From positions 1 through 35,871 of the forward strand of contig NZ_LIUQ01000062.1 in the NCBI RefSeq assembly GCF_001276715.1: DNA of 35,871 nt, read 5' to 3'. The position numbers and the translations under genes are program-made. The notes under the pieces are model-generated. The model worked only from the letters and a program-made list of their open reading frames with translations, was not told the DNA's origin and ran no database searches. Below, in pieces: positions 7,939-16,709 of the stretch (position 1 is its first letter; the number at the start of each line of letters is the position of its first letter). This DNA is from Planktothricoides sp. SR001 (GTDB lineage Bacteria; Cyanobacteriota; Cyanobacteriia; Cyanobacteriales; Laspinemataceae).

Positions 7939-9468
7939 TTATAACCGGCGCCAACGCCGACCATCCCGATTTAATAGTAGTTCGGCTTCCACGGGTTCCC
8001 AAGTTCCCGCTTCATATAGAGGAATCACTTCCGGGGGTGCAGGAGCATCCCACACTTCCAACACAGGAGTGAGAACCCGCCAAGACGCTTCCACTTCATC
8101 CCCGCGAGTAAACAAAGTCGGGTCGCCTAACATACAGTCAATTAACAAACGACTGTAGGCATCAGCGTTCGCTTGACCAAAGGCGGCATCATAACGAAAA
8201 TCCATTTCCACCGAACGAGTCCGCAGAGAACTGCCCGGAGTTTTCACCTCAAAGCGCATAGAAATCCCTTCATTTGGCTGAATTCTCATCGCCAGAACAT
8301 TTCGGTTTACCTGTTTAGCCGCTGATTGAAACATCATATACGGCACTTCTTTAAACTGAATGGCGATTTCTGTCACTTTTTTCGGCATTCGCTTGCCCGT
8401 CCGCAAATAAAACGGCACCCCTTTCCAACGCCAGTTATCAATTTGTAGCTTTAATGCCGCATAGGTGGGGGTGGTGGAATTCGGGTCAGCCCCTTTTTCT
8501 TGCCGATAACCAGGCACCGGCTTGCCATTCATCCAACCGGCAGTGTATTGACCCCGAACCGCGCACAAGTCCAAATCATCTAAATTCGCCAAACGAGTGG
8601 CTTGGACGACTTTAACTTTTTCATTGCGAATACTATCCGCATCCAGAGAGTTCGGCGGTTCCATTGCGGTGAGGCAAAATAGTTGCATCAGGTGATTTTG
8701 CACCATATCCCGCAAAGCCCCAGAAGTTTCGTAATAGCCAGCCCGTCCTTCTAACCCGACGGTTTCTGCCACGGTGATTTGCACATGATCGACATATTGG
8801 CGATTCCATAACGGTTCAAAAATGGCGTTGGCAAACCGAAATACTAATAAGTTTTGGACGGTTTCTTTACCTAAATAATGGTCAATCCGATAAATTTGTT
8901 CTTCTTTACAAACTTGACGCACCACTTGGTTAAGAATTTGGGCAGAAGCTAAGTCACGACCAAAAGGTTTTTCAATGACTAAACGATGTTTGTTTGGGTC
9001 AGTGAGCATTCCCGCGAACCCAAGTTGTTGGGCAGCTTCGCCAAAAAATCGCGGGGCGACGGATAAGTAAAAAACCCGATTTCCCCTGGTTCCTCTTTGT
9101 TCATCTAGTTCACTGAGAAATGCTTTGAGTTTTTGGTAACTTTCAGGATTGTCAATATCCCCAGAGCAATAAAAGAGTCCTTTGGCAAAATCTCGCCAGA
9201 TTTCTTCTTGGCCGATTCCTCCACCAAATTCTTCTACGCCTTCGCGCATTTGTTCGCGAAAGTAGTCGTGACTCCAGTCACTGCGAGAAACTCCGACAAT
9301 GGTGAGTTCTGGAGGTAGTTTGCGCTCCAGTTTCATTTGATAGATAGCCGGGACTAATTTTCTTTGGGTTAAATCCCCAGACGCCCCAAAGATGATCATA
9401 ATTTGGGGTTCGGGAATGCGACTTTGTTGTAGTCCAACCCGGAGCGGATTTTCGAGCAATGCAACCAT
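7939..9468 (-). CDS. zwf: Glucose-6-phosphate 1-dehydrogenase
   Basis: It oxidises glucose-6-phosphate to 6-phosphogluconolactone with NADP+, the first step of the oxidative pentose phosphate pathway and the main NADPH source of cyanobacteria in the dark. The 509-residue length is standard. The dinucleotide-binding [10 protein letters not shown] is at residues 28-37, EKPFGRDL near 166, and the active-site signature RIDHYLGKE at 194-202 with the catalytic His and substrate-binding Lys. Second gene from the end of the fbp-tal-zwf-opcA cluster. The 453-bp gap to tal upstream contains two palindromic elements, so an own promoter for zwf is plausible. The start at 9468 gives [10 protein letters not shown], as usual for cyanobacterial Zwf. 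Confidence 0.98.
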   Translation of the reverse strand: MVALLENPLRVGLQQSRIPEPQIMIIFGASGDLTQRKLVPAIYQMKLERKLPPELTIVGVSRSDWSHDYFREQMREGVEEFGGGIGQEEIWRDFAKGLFYCSGDIDNPESYQKLKAFLSELDEQRGTRGNRVFYLSVAPRFFGEAAQQLGFAGMLTDPNKHRLVIEKPFGRDLASAQILNQVVRQVCKEEQIYRIDHYLGKETVQNLLVFRFANAIFEPLWNRQYVDHVQITVAETVGLEGRAGYYETSGALRDMVQNHLMQLFCLTAMEPPNSLDADSIRNEKVKVVQATRLANLDDLDLCAVRGQYTAGWMNGKPVPGYRQEKGADPNSTTPTYAALKLQIDNWRWKGVPFYLRTGKRMPKKVTEIAIQFKEVPYMMFQSAAKQVNRNVLAMRIQPNEGISMRFEVKTPGSSLRTRSVEMDFRYDAAFGQANADAYSRLLIDCMLGDPTLFTRGDEVEASWRVLTPVLEVWDAPAPPEVIPLYEAGTWEPVEAELLLNRDGRRWRRL

Positions 9469-9555
9469 AGTTAAAATTAGCGAAAAATTGTGAATTTTTT
9501 GGTTTTTTCAGGACTGATACACCACCATATATATATCGGGGAAACCACCATATAT

Positions 9556-9659
9556 ATATAGCGATTGTCATAGTTATAAAGTACAAAAAAATTTGTCATT
9601 CCCGCGAAGGCGGGAATCCAGAAAACCTCTGTACTTCATTCGGACAATAACCGCTATAT
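9556..9659 (-). repeat. Dispersed palindromic MITE-like element, copy C (most complete)
   Basis: Outer ends ATATAGCGATTGTC (9556-9569) and GACAATAACCGCTATAT (9643-9659) are imperfect inverted repeats. Inside are AAAGTAC / GTACTTCAT inner arms and the core palindrome ATTCCCGC-GAAG-GCGGGAAT (9598-9617). It is in the opposite orientation to copies A and B. Confidence 0.8.
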
Positions 9660-9752
9660 CGGGGCAATTACCTTATATATATCGGGTCAATCACCTTATA
9701 AGTAGGTGAACATAATTAATTGCACTTTTCTGTTCCCACCGATAGGCTGTGG

Positions 9753-9772
9753 ATTCCCGCATTCGCGGGAAT
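9753..9772 (+). repeat. Core palindrome only, copy D
   Basis: ATTCCCGC-ATTC-GCGGGAAT followed by GACAG, identical in arms to the cores of copies A to C but with a different loop. The flanking arms of the element are not recognisable. Confidence 0.75.
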
Positions 9773-9921
9773 GACAGTTTTTTTCTCATGGGGTCTGTGG
9801 TGCATTTATTTCTGCCCGTCTACTTATATATCGGGGAAACCACCGCCATCGGATTGCCCATACAGACCCCTACAGATTATATATATTAAGGATGGCTATT
9901 TGGTTTCAGTCCTATTCCAGA

Positions 9922-11055
9922 TTAAGCAGGGGTAAGTTGTTTTATTTTAGCTTCTAATGATGCCAGGAGAGAATCAAAAGGCTTGATAAATTTATCAATA
10001 CCGTCTTCCAATAAGTCTGCCATCACTTGATTTAGGTTAATGCCAATTTCGGGAAGAGTTTCGATCGCTTGATAAGCTTCTTCGAGATTAATTTCGATGC
10101 GGCTGGCAATTTCACAATGATCGGCACAAGCTTCAATCGTGTTTGGTGGCATGGTGTTGACCGTGTTGGGGCCAATGAGTTCGTTGACGTAAAGAACGTC
10201 ACTGTATTCTGGGTTTTTGGTGCTGGTGGAAGCCCATAATAATCGTTGCACTTGAGCGCCTTTGGCGGAGAGTGCTTTCCAGCGATCGCTCTGAATAATT
10301 TTCTTATATTCTTGATAGGCAACTTTGGCATTAGCGATCGCGATTTTGCCTTTCAACCCCCGCATTTTTTCTTGTAATACCGGATCGCTAGTGCTGGCGA
10401 TTAATTGCTCTAGTTTAGCATCGATCACATTATCAATCCGGCTAATAAAGAAACTGGCCACTGAACCAATTTTACTAACATCTTGACCGGCGGCTACTCG
10501 CTGTTCTAGTCCACGAATATAAGCCCAGAAAGTGTCTACATAGCTATCCACCGAAAACAGCAGGGTAATATTCACATTAATCCCCGCCGCGATCGCGCTT
10601 TCCACCGCTGGGAAACCTTCGGGAGTACCGGGAATTTTAATCATCACATTGGGGCGATTCACCGCTGCAAAATAACGCTTGGCTTCGGCCAAAGTTGTTG
10701 CTGTATCCCGTGCTAAATTTGGCGGCACTTCGATACTCACATAACCATCTAAGCCATTAGTTTCGTCATAAACCGGGCGCAAAATATCGCAAGCATTGCG
10801 AATATCGTCAAACACCAAAGACTCGTAAATTTCCATCACCGACTTACCGGCATTTGCCGCAATGTCTGCGTCATAAATCTTGTTACCAGCGATCGCCTTC
10901 TCAAAAATAGCCGGATTAGAAGTCACACCGCGAACATTGCGACTGGCAATCATCTCTTTTAATTCACCAGACTGAATCGCATCTCGACTTAAGTTATCTA
11001 GCCAAATACTTTGACCATATTCTTTAATTTGCAAAATCGGACTTTGAGTATTCAT
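9922..11055 (-). CDS. tal: Transaldolase
   Basis: Transaldolase moves a dihydroxyacetone unit between sedoheptulose-7-phosphate and glyceraldehyde-3-phosphate in the non-oxidative pentose phosphate pathway. The product of 377 residues has the long-form Tal features: SIWLDNLSRDAIQSG near the N-terminus, GVTSNPAIFEKAI, and the Schiff-base lysine in NVMIKIPGTPEG. A longer frame opens at 11094, but AGGAGAAGG lies about 8 nt upstream of the ATG at 11055, which makes MNTQSPILQ the likely start. It lies 89 bp after fbp and ahead of zwf in the same direction; the tal-zwf-opcA order is known from filamentous cyanobacteria such as Nostoc. Confidence 0.96.
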   Translation of the reverse strand: MNTQSPILQIKEYGQSIWLDNLSRDAIQSGELKEMIASRNVRGVTSNPAIFEKAIAGNKIYDADIAANAGKSVMEIYESLVFDDIRNACDILRPVYDETNGLDGYVSIEVPPNLARDTATTLAEAKRYFAAVNRPNVMIKIPGTPEGFPAVESAIAAGINVNITLLFSVDSYVDTFWAYIRGLEQRVAAGQDVSKIGSVASFFISRIDNVIDAKLEQLIASTSDPVLQEKMRGLKGKIAIANAKVAYQEYKKIIQSDRWKALSAKGAQVQRLLWASTSTKNPEYSDVLYVNELIGPNTVNTMPPNTIEACADHCEIASRIEINLEEAYQAIETLPEIGINLNQVMADLLEDGIDKFIKPFDSLLASLEAKIKQLTPA

Positions 11056-11083
11056 TCCAAACCTTCTCCTGGGATAAAAGGGA

Positions 11084-11143
11084 ACAATCAACAATCAACC
11101 ATCAACCATCAACCATCAACCATCAACCAGCAACCAGCAACCA
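11084..11143. repeat. Heptamer short tandem repeat (ACCATCA)n
   Basis: Eight consecutive 7-bp units: two ACAATCA, four ACCATCA and two ACCAGCA, followed by a partial unit. This is the STRR class typical of filamentous cyanobacteria. It fills the fbp-tal gap just upstream of the tal Shine-Dalgarno. Confidence 0.92.
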
Positions 11144-11144
11144 A

Positions 11145-12197
11145 TTATTTTTGATCTTTTTCCTGTCGTTCACCTTCTTGAATAAAAGATTTTACCAAAG
11201 CCACATCCTCCTTACTCCCAACAATAAAAGGTGTGCGAGCATGGAGGCGATCGGGAATCACATCCATAATTTCCTGGGTTCCCGTACTTGCGCGACCACC
11301 CGCTTGTTCCATTAAAAAAGCTAAAGGAGCAGTTTCATAAAGTAACCGCAATTTTCCCTCCGGTTTTTTCTCCGTTCCGGGATACATAAACACCCCACCT
11401 TGGAACAAAATGCGGTGAAAATCTCCCACCAATGCCCCACTATATCGAGCAGTATAACCCTCATGGCGATGCACATAACGAATATAGCTGCGAATTGATT
11501 CCGACCACTGCCAAAAATTACCCTCATTCACACTGTAAATCGGACCATGTTCGGGAACTTTAATATTTTCACTAAATAGAATAAATTCCCCCAAACTAGG
11601 GTCAAGAGTAAAGGCATGAACTCCTCGACCAATGGAATAAACCAGCATGGTACTCGGCCCATACAGAATATATCCAGCGGCGAGTTGTTTACGGCCACTT
11701 TGGAGTAAATCTTTGGCGGAACCATCCTCATCAATTCCTTCTTGTTGACGAATGGAAAAAATAGAACCAACATTTAGGTTAATATCAACATTACTCGATC
11801 CATCAATCGGATCATAAAGCAGAGTATAGCGACCAATCGGGCAATTTTCGGGAATATAATAAGGCTTTTCCATTTCCTCGGAAGCCAACCGACAAACTAA
11901 GCCACTTTGTTTAAAAACGGAGATAAACACCTGATTGGCATAAAGATCCATTTTTTTCACGGATTCCCCTTGCACGTTCACCCCACCAGTGAAACCGAGC
12001 ACCCCTTCCATTAACCCCGCTCGACTCAGGTGACGGGAAATCAACTTTCCCGCTAGAGCAATTCGGTTCATTAGAGAACTGAGATCCTGAGCATCCGGGG
12101 CAAAGCTTTGCAGTTGCTGGAGCACATGACGGGATAAGGTGGTGCAATCGCGATCGAGTGCCGGTTCCTGAGTCACTTCTTGATGAGTTTCTGACAT
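11145..12197 (-). CDS. fbp: Class I fructose-1,6-bisphosphatase
   Basis: It hydrolyses fructose-1,6-bisphosphate to fructose-6-phosphate in gluconeogenesis, and the product feeds the pentose phosphate cluster that follows. The 350-residue length is typical of cyanobacterial class I enzymes. Metal- and substrate-binding motifs are intact: SEEME near residue 106, [20 protein letters not shown] at about 127-146 (the DPIDGSS signature), and the C-terminal [14 protein letters not shown]. Class I enzyme, distinct from the dual FBPase/SBPase of the Calvin cycle. First gene of the fbp-tal-zwf-opcA cluster; its promoter should lie in 12198-12660. Confidence 0.97.
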   Translation of the reverse strand: MSETHQEVTQEPALDRDCTTLSRHVLQQLQSFAPDAQDLSSLMNRIALAGKLISRHLSRAGLMEGVLGFTGGVNVQGESVKKMDLYANQVFISVFKQSGLVCRLASEEMEKPYYIPENCPIGRYTLLYDPIDGSSNVDINLNVGSIFSIRQQEGIDEDGSAKDLLQSGRKQLAAGYILYGPSTMLVYSIGRGVHAFTLDPSLGEFILFSENIKVPEHGPIYSVNEGNFWQWSESIRSYIRYVHRHEGYTARYSGALVGDFHRILFQGGVFMYPGTEKKPEGKLRLLYETAPLAFLMEQAGGRASTGTQEIMDVIPDRLHARTPFIVGSKEDVALVKSFIQEGERQEKDQK

Positions 12198-12660
12198 AAT
12201 GTTTATGCGATCATTTCCAGTGGCATTTTCAGGTGTCGCAGCACCCGCACTGATTTTCTCTTATTTTAATCATCCGAGCGGTTGCTGCTTTCTTTCCTAT
12301 CTTAAAGATAGATTTACTATTCTGTGGCTGAACTTTAGATCAATTACAGAAATCAAGATATTTATATAAGTGTTTTTACCGAGTCTCTGGATACCAAAGG
12401 CGATCGCCCGATGTGGCTCTTCGCTTCACGCCCCTGGAAGATTGCCTCACACAATTTCATCAATGCTGGGAAAAATATTAAAATAATCTAAAAAAATCAG
12501 GCAAATTATTTTGATCGTGTATAATAACTGGATTTTAAAATATTCAGTTTATGACTATTTTTAGTTTAAGAAATTGTTAACTTTTCCGACGTTTTGTGAA
12601 CATGAATCAAATCTAGGCGATCGCGCCCGAAAAAATTTTTGAAATCCTATTGAACATAGC
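12198..12660. other. Intergenic region upstream of fbp
   Basis: About 460 bp without a credible ORF. It should contain the operon promoter of fbp. The sequence is AT-rich with two HIP1-type sites (near 12400 and 12618). I see no clear repeat and no regulatory box I can name. Confidence 0.5.
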
Positions 12661-12700
12661 AAAAAAGGTCTGCTCGGATGTGTCGAACAGACCTTTGATC
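12661..12700 (-). terminator. Rho-independent terminator of the small conserved gene
   Basis: Arms AAAGGTCTG and CAGACCTTT enclose a CTCGGATGTGTCGAA-like apex with extra pairing. On the minus strand the stem ends in a run of six U residues (A-run 12661-12666). It lies about 25 bp after the stop codon at 12723. Confidence 0.85.
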
Positions 12701-12722
12701 GAATCAGGGCTAAAACGAGACG

Positions 12723-12944
12723 TTAGTCAATTGAAATAGACTGAGGCCCACTACTACTGCCACCATTGCGGTTTTGACCATTGTCAGAGTTGGAAGTAAC
12801 CGTGCTGGCAACCCCTTGTTCTTGGAGCCAGCTTTTCACCGGATCATCAGTGAGTTTGACTCCCAACAGTCCTGAGACAAATCCACCCAAAAACGCAACT
12901 GGGTATTGAGTCAGTTCTTTCAACACGGGTGTTAACTCATCCAT
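12723..12944 (-). CDS. Small conserved cyanobacterial protein of unknown function (73 aa)
   Basis: A short protein beginning MDELTPVLKELTQYPVAFLG. Residues ~15-30 (PVAFLGGFVSGLLGVKL) form a Gly-rich hydrophobic stretch that could be a short membrane-associated helix; then DDPVKSWLQEQG and a low-complexity Ser/Asn/Gly tail. I remember similar small cyanobacterial proteins with the same N-terminal block, but no function is known to me. Two ATGs are possible; GGTAGGA sits 7 nt before the ATG at 12944 and only 1 nt before the one at 12950, so the inner ATG is preferred. It has its own terminator and lies downstream of the ribonucleotide reductase gene, separated by heptamer repeats. Confidence 0.75.
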   Translation of the reverse strand: MDELTPVLKELTQYPVAFLGGFVSGLLGVKLTDDPVKSWLQEQGVASTVTSNSDNGQNRNGGSSSGPQSISID

Positions 12945-13021
12945 AAACATTTCCTACCAATCTCCTTTATCTATTTCGCCAATATTAAGGATCCTAGCGC
13001 GTTTCCGTCTTTGGATGAATT

Positions 13022-13096
13022 GTTATTGGTTATTCGTTATTTATTATTTAACCCACAGAGCGAATAACCAATAACCAATAACCAATAACCAATAAC
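13022..13096. repeat. Heptamer short tandem repeat (CAATAAC)n with inverted copy
   Basis: Four CAATAAC units at 13069-13096. The perfect 15-bp inverted repeat GTTATTGGTTATTCG (13022-13036) and CGAATAACCAATAAC (13061-13075) can form a hairpin directly after the reductase stop codon, on the minus strand. It may act as the 3' end structure of that transcript. Confidence 0.85.
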
Positions 13097-13106
13097 AATC
13101 AATCGT

Positions 13107-15179
13107 TTATGCTTGGGGGAACAGACATTTGTCTGAATCACAACCAGCAGGCCCTGCTTCCTCCGCATAACCAGTGCTGTAAGTGGCTAAGGCGGCATGA
13201 AAATCATCGGTTTTCCGGCGCTTCAGGACATCTTTACATAACTGCTCGTAGGTTTCATGGGAAATTGGCTCAAAGGGCAGTCGGGGGAATGATTGATGAT
13301 CGTCAAAACGAGCTAACAAAGCCGCTGAGATATATCCATCATTATTTTGGATCGCTTGGTAGATTTTGCGCCCCAAAGCCTCCACCTCATCAGAACGCAA
13401 CTCCCAGGTAGAAGAAGTGTTATGGGTGACATAGTGCTTTTGCACTTGCATGGCAAAGTCAAATTGAGCCAAGGCTGAGAACTTGGAAATATCAACTTGA
13501 TCGGCGCCCGGAAGATCAGCCCAAACCACCGCCACGGGAATTTCTACCAGCCATTCTGTACATAAGGGGGAAAATGGGTCATTGAGTAGATGACCGTTTT
13601 CATCTTTATCGGACTGGGAGGGGATGACGTTGTAGCCATAGTCAATGCAGGCTAGGGCTACTGGGTCGTTTTTGCGGAAGGTAATCCGCCGGATAAAACG
13701 AGTGGCTTTCGGGGGGTGCCAACCGGGAGAAGCCCCAGTCAGCAAAGATTTGGTGCCACTGGGCTGAACCGTGGTGTAACGGTTGGGACGTTTTAACCCG
13801 TGGCGATCGCAATAATCCCACACTGCTTGGCGGACAATTTCCCGCCAACGAGTTAAATATTCTTGTTCTCGGCGCTTAAACTCCAATCCTTCGGGGCTTT
13901 CCTGGCGTCCCTCGGCCCACCAGTGCAACCAATCAATCCCAAAAGCTTTAACAAAGAAATCAAATAAGCCAGTGAAAGAAACCCCCACAATTGGGTCAAG
14001 TTCCCGACTGATTTGATAGCGCGGCTCGACAAATTTGTGATTGAGCAAAGTCGCTACAGAAATAGCCCCGGCAGTAAAGGCTTCTTCTTGTTCCTTTAAA
14101 TTATGGGGATCGATTTGGTTCAGGTGGATTTCCGACAAATTGCACTGACCCGTCAGAGTTCCGCCAAATACGCCCTTATGAAACTCCGGTTCTTCAAAGC
14201 AGAAGGTGTCATGGAGTCCCGGTATCGGGGTAATGCTACGAATCACCTGCCATTTTCCTTTGGATGGCGGGGTGTGACCTCCACTCACATTCAGACGCTG
14301 GCAGGGGAGGGCGGCACAATCGGTAATCTGGAGATACCAAAGGTCTTTTTTCCGTGCTCCCAGGTTGGTTTTTGTCCCCGCCCGTTGAACCAGATTAATG
14401 GAGGAACGAACACCGCACTTGAGTAGGAGCAGGTAGCAGCGGTAGGCTCGATCGTAGCCAGACAAGTAAATCCGAATCCCTCCTGATGGCACGGCGCTAC
14501 CATCCGCATCCGCAAGACCGGCCATAAAGTGAAGAATGCCTTCCCGGTTCCAGGTGGCAATTTCTTCCAAGGCGAGGGCATTGGCTTTCAAATCCCGAAT
14601 TTTATGACCATCGAACTGCTGCTGCTCAAAACCGCTGTAGAGGAGACAGGGTGTATCAGGGTTTTCGGCATAGTAGTTGATTTTTCCAGAGGTACGACCG
14701 GCGATCGCCAGGGACTGATAGCTTTTAGCGCCATATAAGCGCAATTGAAGTTCGGGCTTCTCCTGGGATCCGCAAACTGAGCCATCTCCCACTAACTGAC
14801 CCAGGGTATAGGCCCAAATGGGATCGACGAATAAGCCGTCTTGGTAGTCAATGGTGAAGGGTTCGGTGTGGATCGCATATTTGCGATTTTCCCACTCCGC
14901 CATCAGTTGGGCTGTGGTCTGCTCTTGATAGGTCTTCTCAAAGCGATCTTTGACAAAGAAGCGGTGGCCTTCGGTGACATCCAGGTAAGTGCCGTCACTA
15001 AATTGGACGCGGTAGAGAGAGCGCGAGGATCCGGTTTGAATGGGCACGACTTGGCTCCAGCGTTTGCCGTTCCAAATCTCCACGGTTTTCCCCACGAGGG
15101 ACTTAATCGGAGCCATGCCCGATCGCGTAATCAGGAAGGTATCCCCCGCCACACAGTGAAAAGTCGAACCAATAATTTC
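13107..15179 (-). CDS. nrdJ: Class II ribonucleotide reductase, exon 2 (with intein)
   Basis: Second exon of the adenosylcobalamin-dependent ribonucleoside-triphosphate reductase. After intron removal the frame continues EIIGSTFH, then the 337-residue intein, then CNLSEIHLNQ and the rest of the catalytic barrel. The C-terminal extein holds the conserved QPSGTKSLLTGASPG loop, and the protein ends with the thioredoxin-type shuttle pair CDSDKC near the C-terminus (followed by LFPQA). Mature extein total is about 764 residues (411 from exon 1 and 353 here), the size of monomeric class II enzymes. A gene caller would start this frame at the GTG at 15152 inside the intein (read as MAGDTF), which is wrong: the frame opens at the intron 3' end. 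The enzyme makes deoxynucleotides and depends on cobalamin, not oxygen. Confidence 0.92.
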   Translation of the reverse strand, partial: EIIGSTFHCVAGDTFLITRSGMAPIKSLVGKTVEIWNGKRWSQVVPIQTGSSRSLYRVQFSDGTYLDVTEGHRFFVKDRFEKTYQEQTTAQLMAEWENRKYAIHTEPFTIDYQDGLFVDPIWAYTLGQLVGDGSVCGSQEKPELQLRLYGAKSYQSLAIAGRTSGKINYYAENPDTPCLLYSGFEQQQFDGHKIRDLKANALALEEIATWNREGILHFMAGLADADGSAVPSGGIRIYLSGYDRAYRCYLLLLKCGVRSSINLVQRAGTKTNLGARKKDLWYLQITDCAALPCQRLNVSGGHTPPSKGKWQVIRSITPIPGLHDTFCFEEPEFHKGVFGGTLTGQCNLSEIHLNQIDPHNLKEQEEAFTAGAISVATLLNHKFVEPRYQISRELDPIVGVSFTGLFDFFVKAFGIDWLHWWAEGRQESPEGLEFKRREQEYLTRWREIVRQAVWDYCDRHGLKRPNRYTTVQPSGTKSLLTGASPGWHPPKATRFIRRITFRKNDPVALACIDYGYNVIPSQSDKDENGHLLNDPFSPLCTEWLVEIPVAVVWADLPGADQVDISKFSALAQFDFAMQVQKHYVTHNTSSTWELRSDEVEALGRKIYQAIQNNDGYISAALLARFDDHQSFPRLPFEPISHETYEQLCKDVLKRRKTDDFHAALATYSTGYAEEAGPAGCDSDKCLFPQA
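14145..15155 (-). mobile_element. RNR intein with LAGLIDADG homing endonuclease (337 aa)
   Basis: The insert starts with Cys in CVAGDTFLITRSG (block A). Block B is DGTYLDVTEGHRFFV, with the TxxH. The two dodecapeptide motifs, LGQLVGDGSV (near residue 118 of the intein) and LADADGSAV (near 214), mark a LAGLIDADG endonuclease whose acidic residues are kept. The C-terminal splicing region reads HDTFCFEEPEFHKGVFGG, then TLTGQ, and the +1 extein residue is Cys (CNLSEIHL). The last intein residue is Gln, not the usual Asn, and the residue before it is Gly, not His; such non-canonical ends are known in a minority of inteins. Removal restores an uninterrupted FHCNLSEIH reductase sequence. Confidence 0.92.
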
Positions 15180-15476
15180 CAGTTTGTTATCCTAGAGGCT
15201 TTTTATCCCCTAGTTCTACTACTTGATTTTGTAGTAGCTCCGCGTACATTTTGCATTCATCTTTTTGGTAGATTTCTCTAGATTTATTAGAGATTTATTA
15301 ATGAATGCCCCCACACTCTTGGAAAGATTATATTCTAGATTTAATCGGAGTTAATTCTAGGTTCACTTTCTACGCTGTACGGTGTCAAAAGCTTTTTATT
15401 TCTTTTGCTTACCACGGAATTAGCATCTCAGCCTTCTCCGTTTTTGCGGGGTTTTTAACGTGAGGCAAAATTACTT
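15180..15476 (-). mobile_element. Group I-like self-splicing intron in the reductase gene (~297 nt)
   Basis: Exon 1 reads NPCG and runs into AAG-TAA; exon 2 resumes with GAA ATT ATT GGT (EIIG). Joining 15477 to 15179 gives the invariant NPCGEIIG in phase 0. The exon end CGTGTGGT can pair with GCCTCACG (15467-15460) inside the intron, with one U-U mismatch and a terminal U-G wobble at the splice site, the hallmark of group I P1. The last intron base is G. GCGTA (15374-15370) and TACGC (15245-15241) could be P7. Strong hairpins near the 3' end (CTACTAC/GTAGTAG, CTAGGGG/CCTCTAG) fit P9. It has no ORF, so it cannot move by itself. Group I introns have been described in cyanobacterial RNR genes. 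Confidence 0.8.
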
Positions 15477-16709
15477 ACCACACGGGTTGAGTCCATATCG
15501 TTGTAAACGATGCTCTACCTCATAATCGGGCATTTCGGGATAATTTGTTTTCAGCCAATTGCGAGTTTCTTCTAACCCTAAAGAGGTGTAGATTTCGATA
15601 AATTCTTGTTTCAATTCAGGGGTATGGAAAATATCGGCATTGGCACGAGCGATCGCCTCTGGAGCATATTGAATCGCCCCTTCTCCTGAATAATATTGTT
15701 GCTGAACGGCTTCAATACATTCTGCTTCCGTGGGTTTGTGATGAAATACCCGTGTATGGTTGGCCATCCGCAGGGCATCCCGTTCGGGATCGATGCGCCA
15801 ATTACCATTTTCATCTTGTTGCCAGAGATTACTTTTCGCCTGAGAAAATAGCTCATCATCGCTAATTCCTTGACGCATTCCCGCTGACCTTCTAATGTTG
15901 CCAGAGACGATGGTCGTTGCGGCTTCATCAATCAACAAACAGCATTCAACCGAATTTAATTGGCGGCCAACAGCCCGATTCAAAATCGCCGCGCAACGTT
16001 GATACAACTGCGGCAATTTCACGGGGTTGGCCACACCGCCAAATCCTTTTAACGGTTCTCCCGCTGGTCGCACGTCGGAAAGGTCGATCGCCACCTGGAC
16101 TTCCCCATCAAAGCGATCGTCTGATGACAGTTCCAACAAACATTGATAAGAATCAACCCAACCTTTCCGGGAGTCCCCGACATGGATGCGAACTCTTGCC
16201 CCGTCAACCACCACCTCGGTCAGGTCGCGGCGGTTTTCTGGGGCTGTGGTGCCAATTTCACCGGCGATGGTCACGTTGAGATGATTCTTAATCGGCGGCA
16301 ACTGGTTAATATATCTGGGTTCGAGTACCGCCCCAGTCCCACAACCCATCATCGCCAAATCCATCATCAAGCCAAAAGCCCGCCAATCATCCACATTGGT
16401 GCTGGTGCAGTTGTAGGCACCAGAGAAATTTTCTTGGGCTTCCAGCCATTTTACCCCGCCAATCCAGAGCCAACGACCAGAGGGTAAGGCTTTCAGGGGC
16501 TTCTGCATCCGCCATAACAGGTCAATTTCTTGGGCAGTTAGCTTACCCAGCTTGGCTAATCCGCTGATGGTGCGATCGCACACTTCCTGCCAACTCTCCG
16601 TCCCATTGGGGGTATGACGACTGTAAGTCCGATAAAACACCGGATTTGCTGCGGGGGTCGTATCGGGAAAATCACTACTTTTGCCAACTCGATTTAATTC
16701 TTGAACCAT
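15477..16709 (-). CDS. nrdJ: Class II ribonucleotide reductase, exon 1
   Basis: First exon (411 codons) of the B12-dependent ribonucleotide reductase. It starts MVQELNRVGKSSDFPDTTP and contains the N-terminal half of the ten-stranded barrel: SGAYNCTSTNVDDW with the first redox Cys (C101), GCGTGAVLEPRYI, and a region SGNIRRSAGMRQG. It ends in RYGLNPCG, where the Cys is expected to be the thiyl-radical residue by homology to the Lactobacillus enzyme. The colinear reading frame continues only to AAG TAA at 15471, two codons into the intron, so unspliced mRNA would give a protein truncated right at the active site. No other RNR gene is in the window. Confidence 0.93.

Larger units (their letters stand above)
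9469..9921. other. 453-bp gap inside the tal-zwf cluster, repeat-filled
   Basis: No gene. It holds two palindromic elements (9556-9659 and core 9753-9772), several copies of ATATATATCGGGG with an ACCACC or CACCTTATA context (near 9520-9560, 9655-9700, 9820-9850) and AT runs. These short direct repeats suggest nested or repeated insertions. A promoter for zwf could lie close to 9480 but I cannot identify one with confidence. Confidence 0.65.

Noticed and set aside
11084-11143. CRISPR-like array
   Set aside because: Seven-base units without spacers; a short tandem repeat of the STRR class.
13107-15152. Calling this frame a stand-alone protein starting MAGDTF
   Set aside because: The GTG lies one codon inside the intein; the coding frame continues upstream to the intron junction, and the text only makes sense as intein plus extein.
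15471-16709. Reading exon 1 as a truncated, broken reductase
   Set aside because: The stop lies two codons into a group I-like intron, and exact joining restores the invariant active-site motif.
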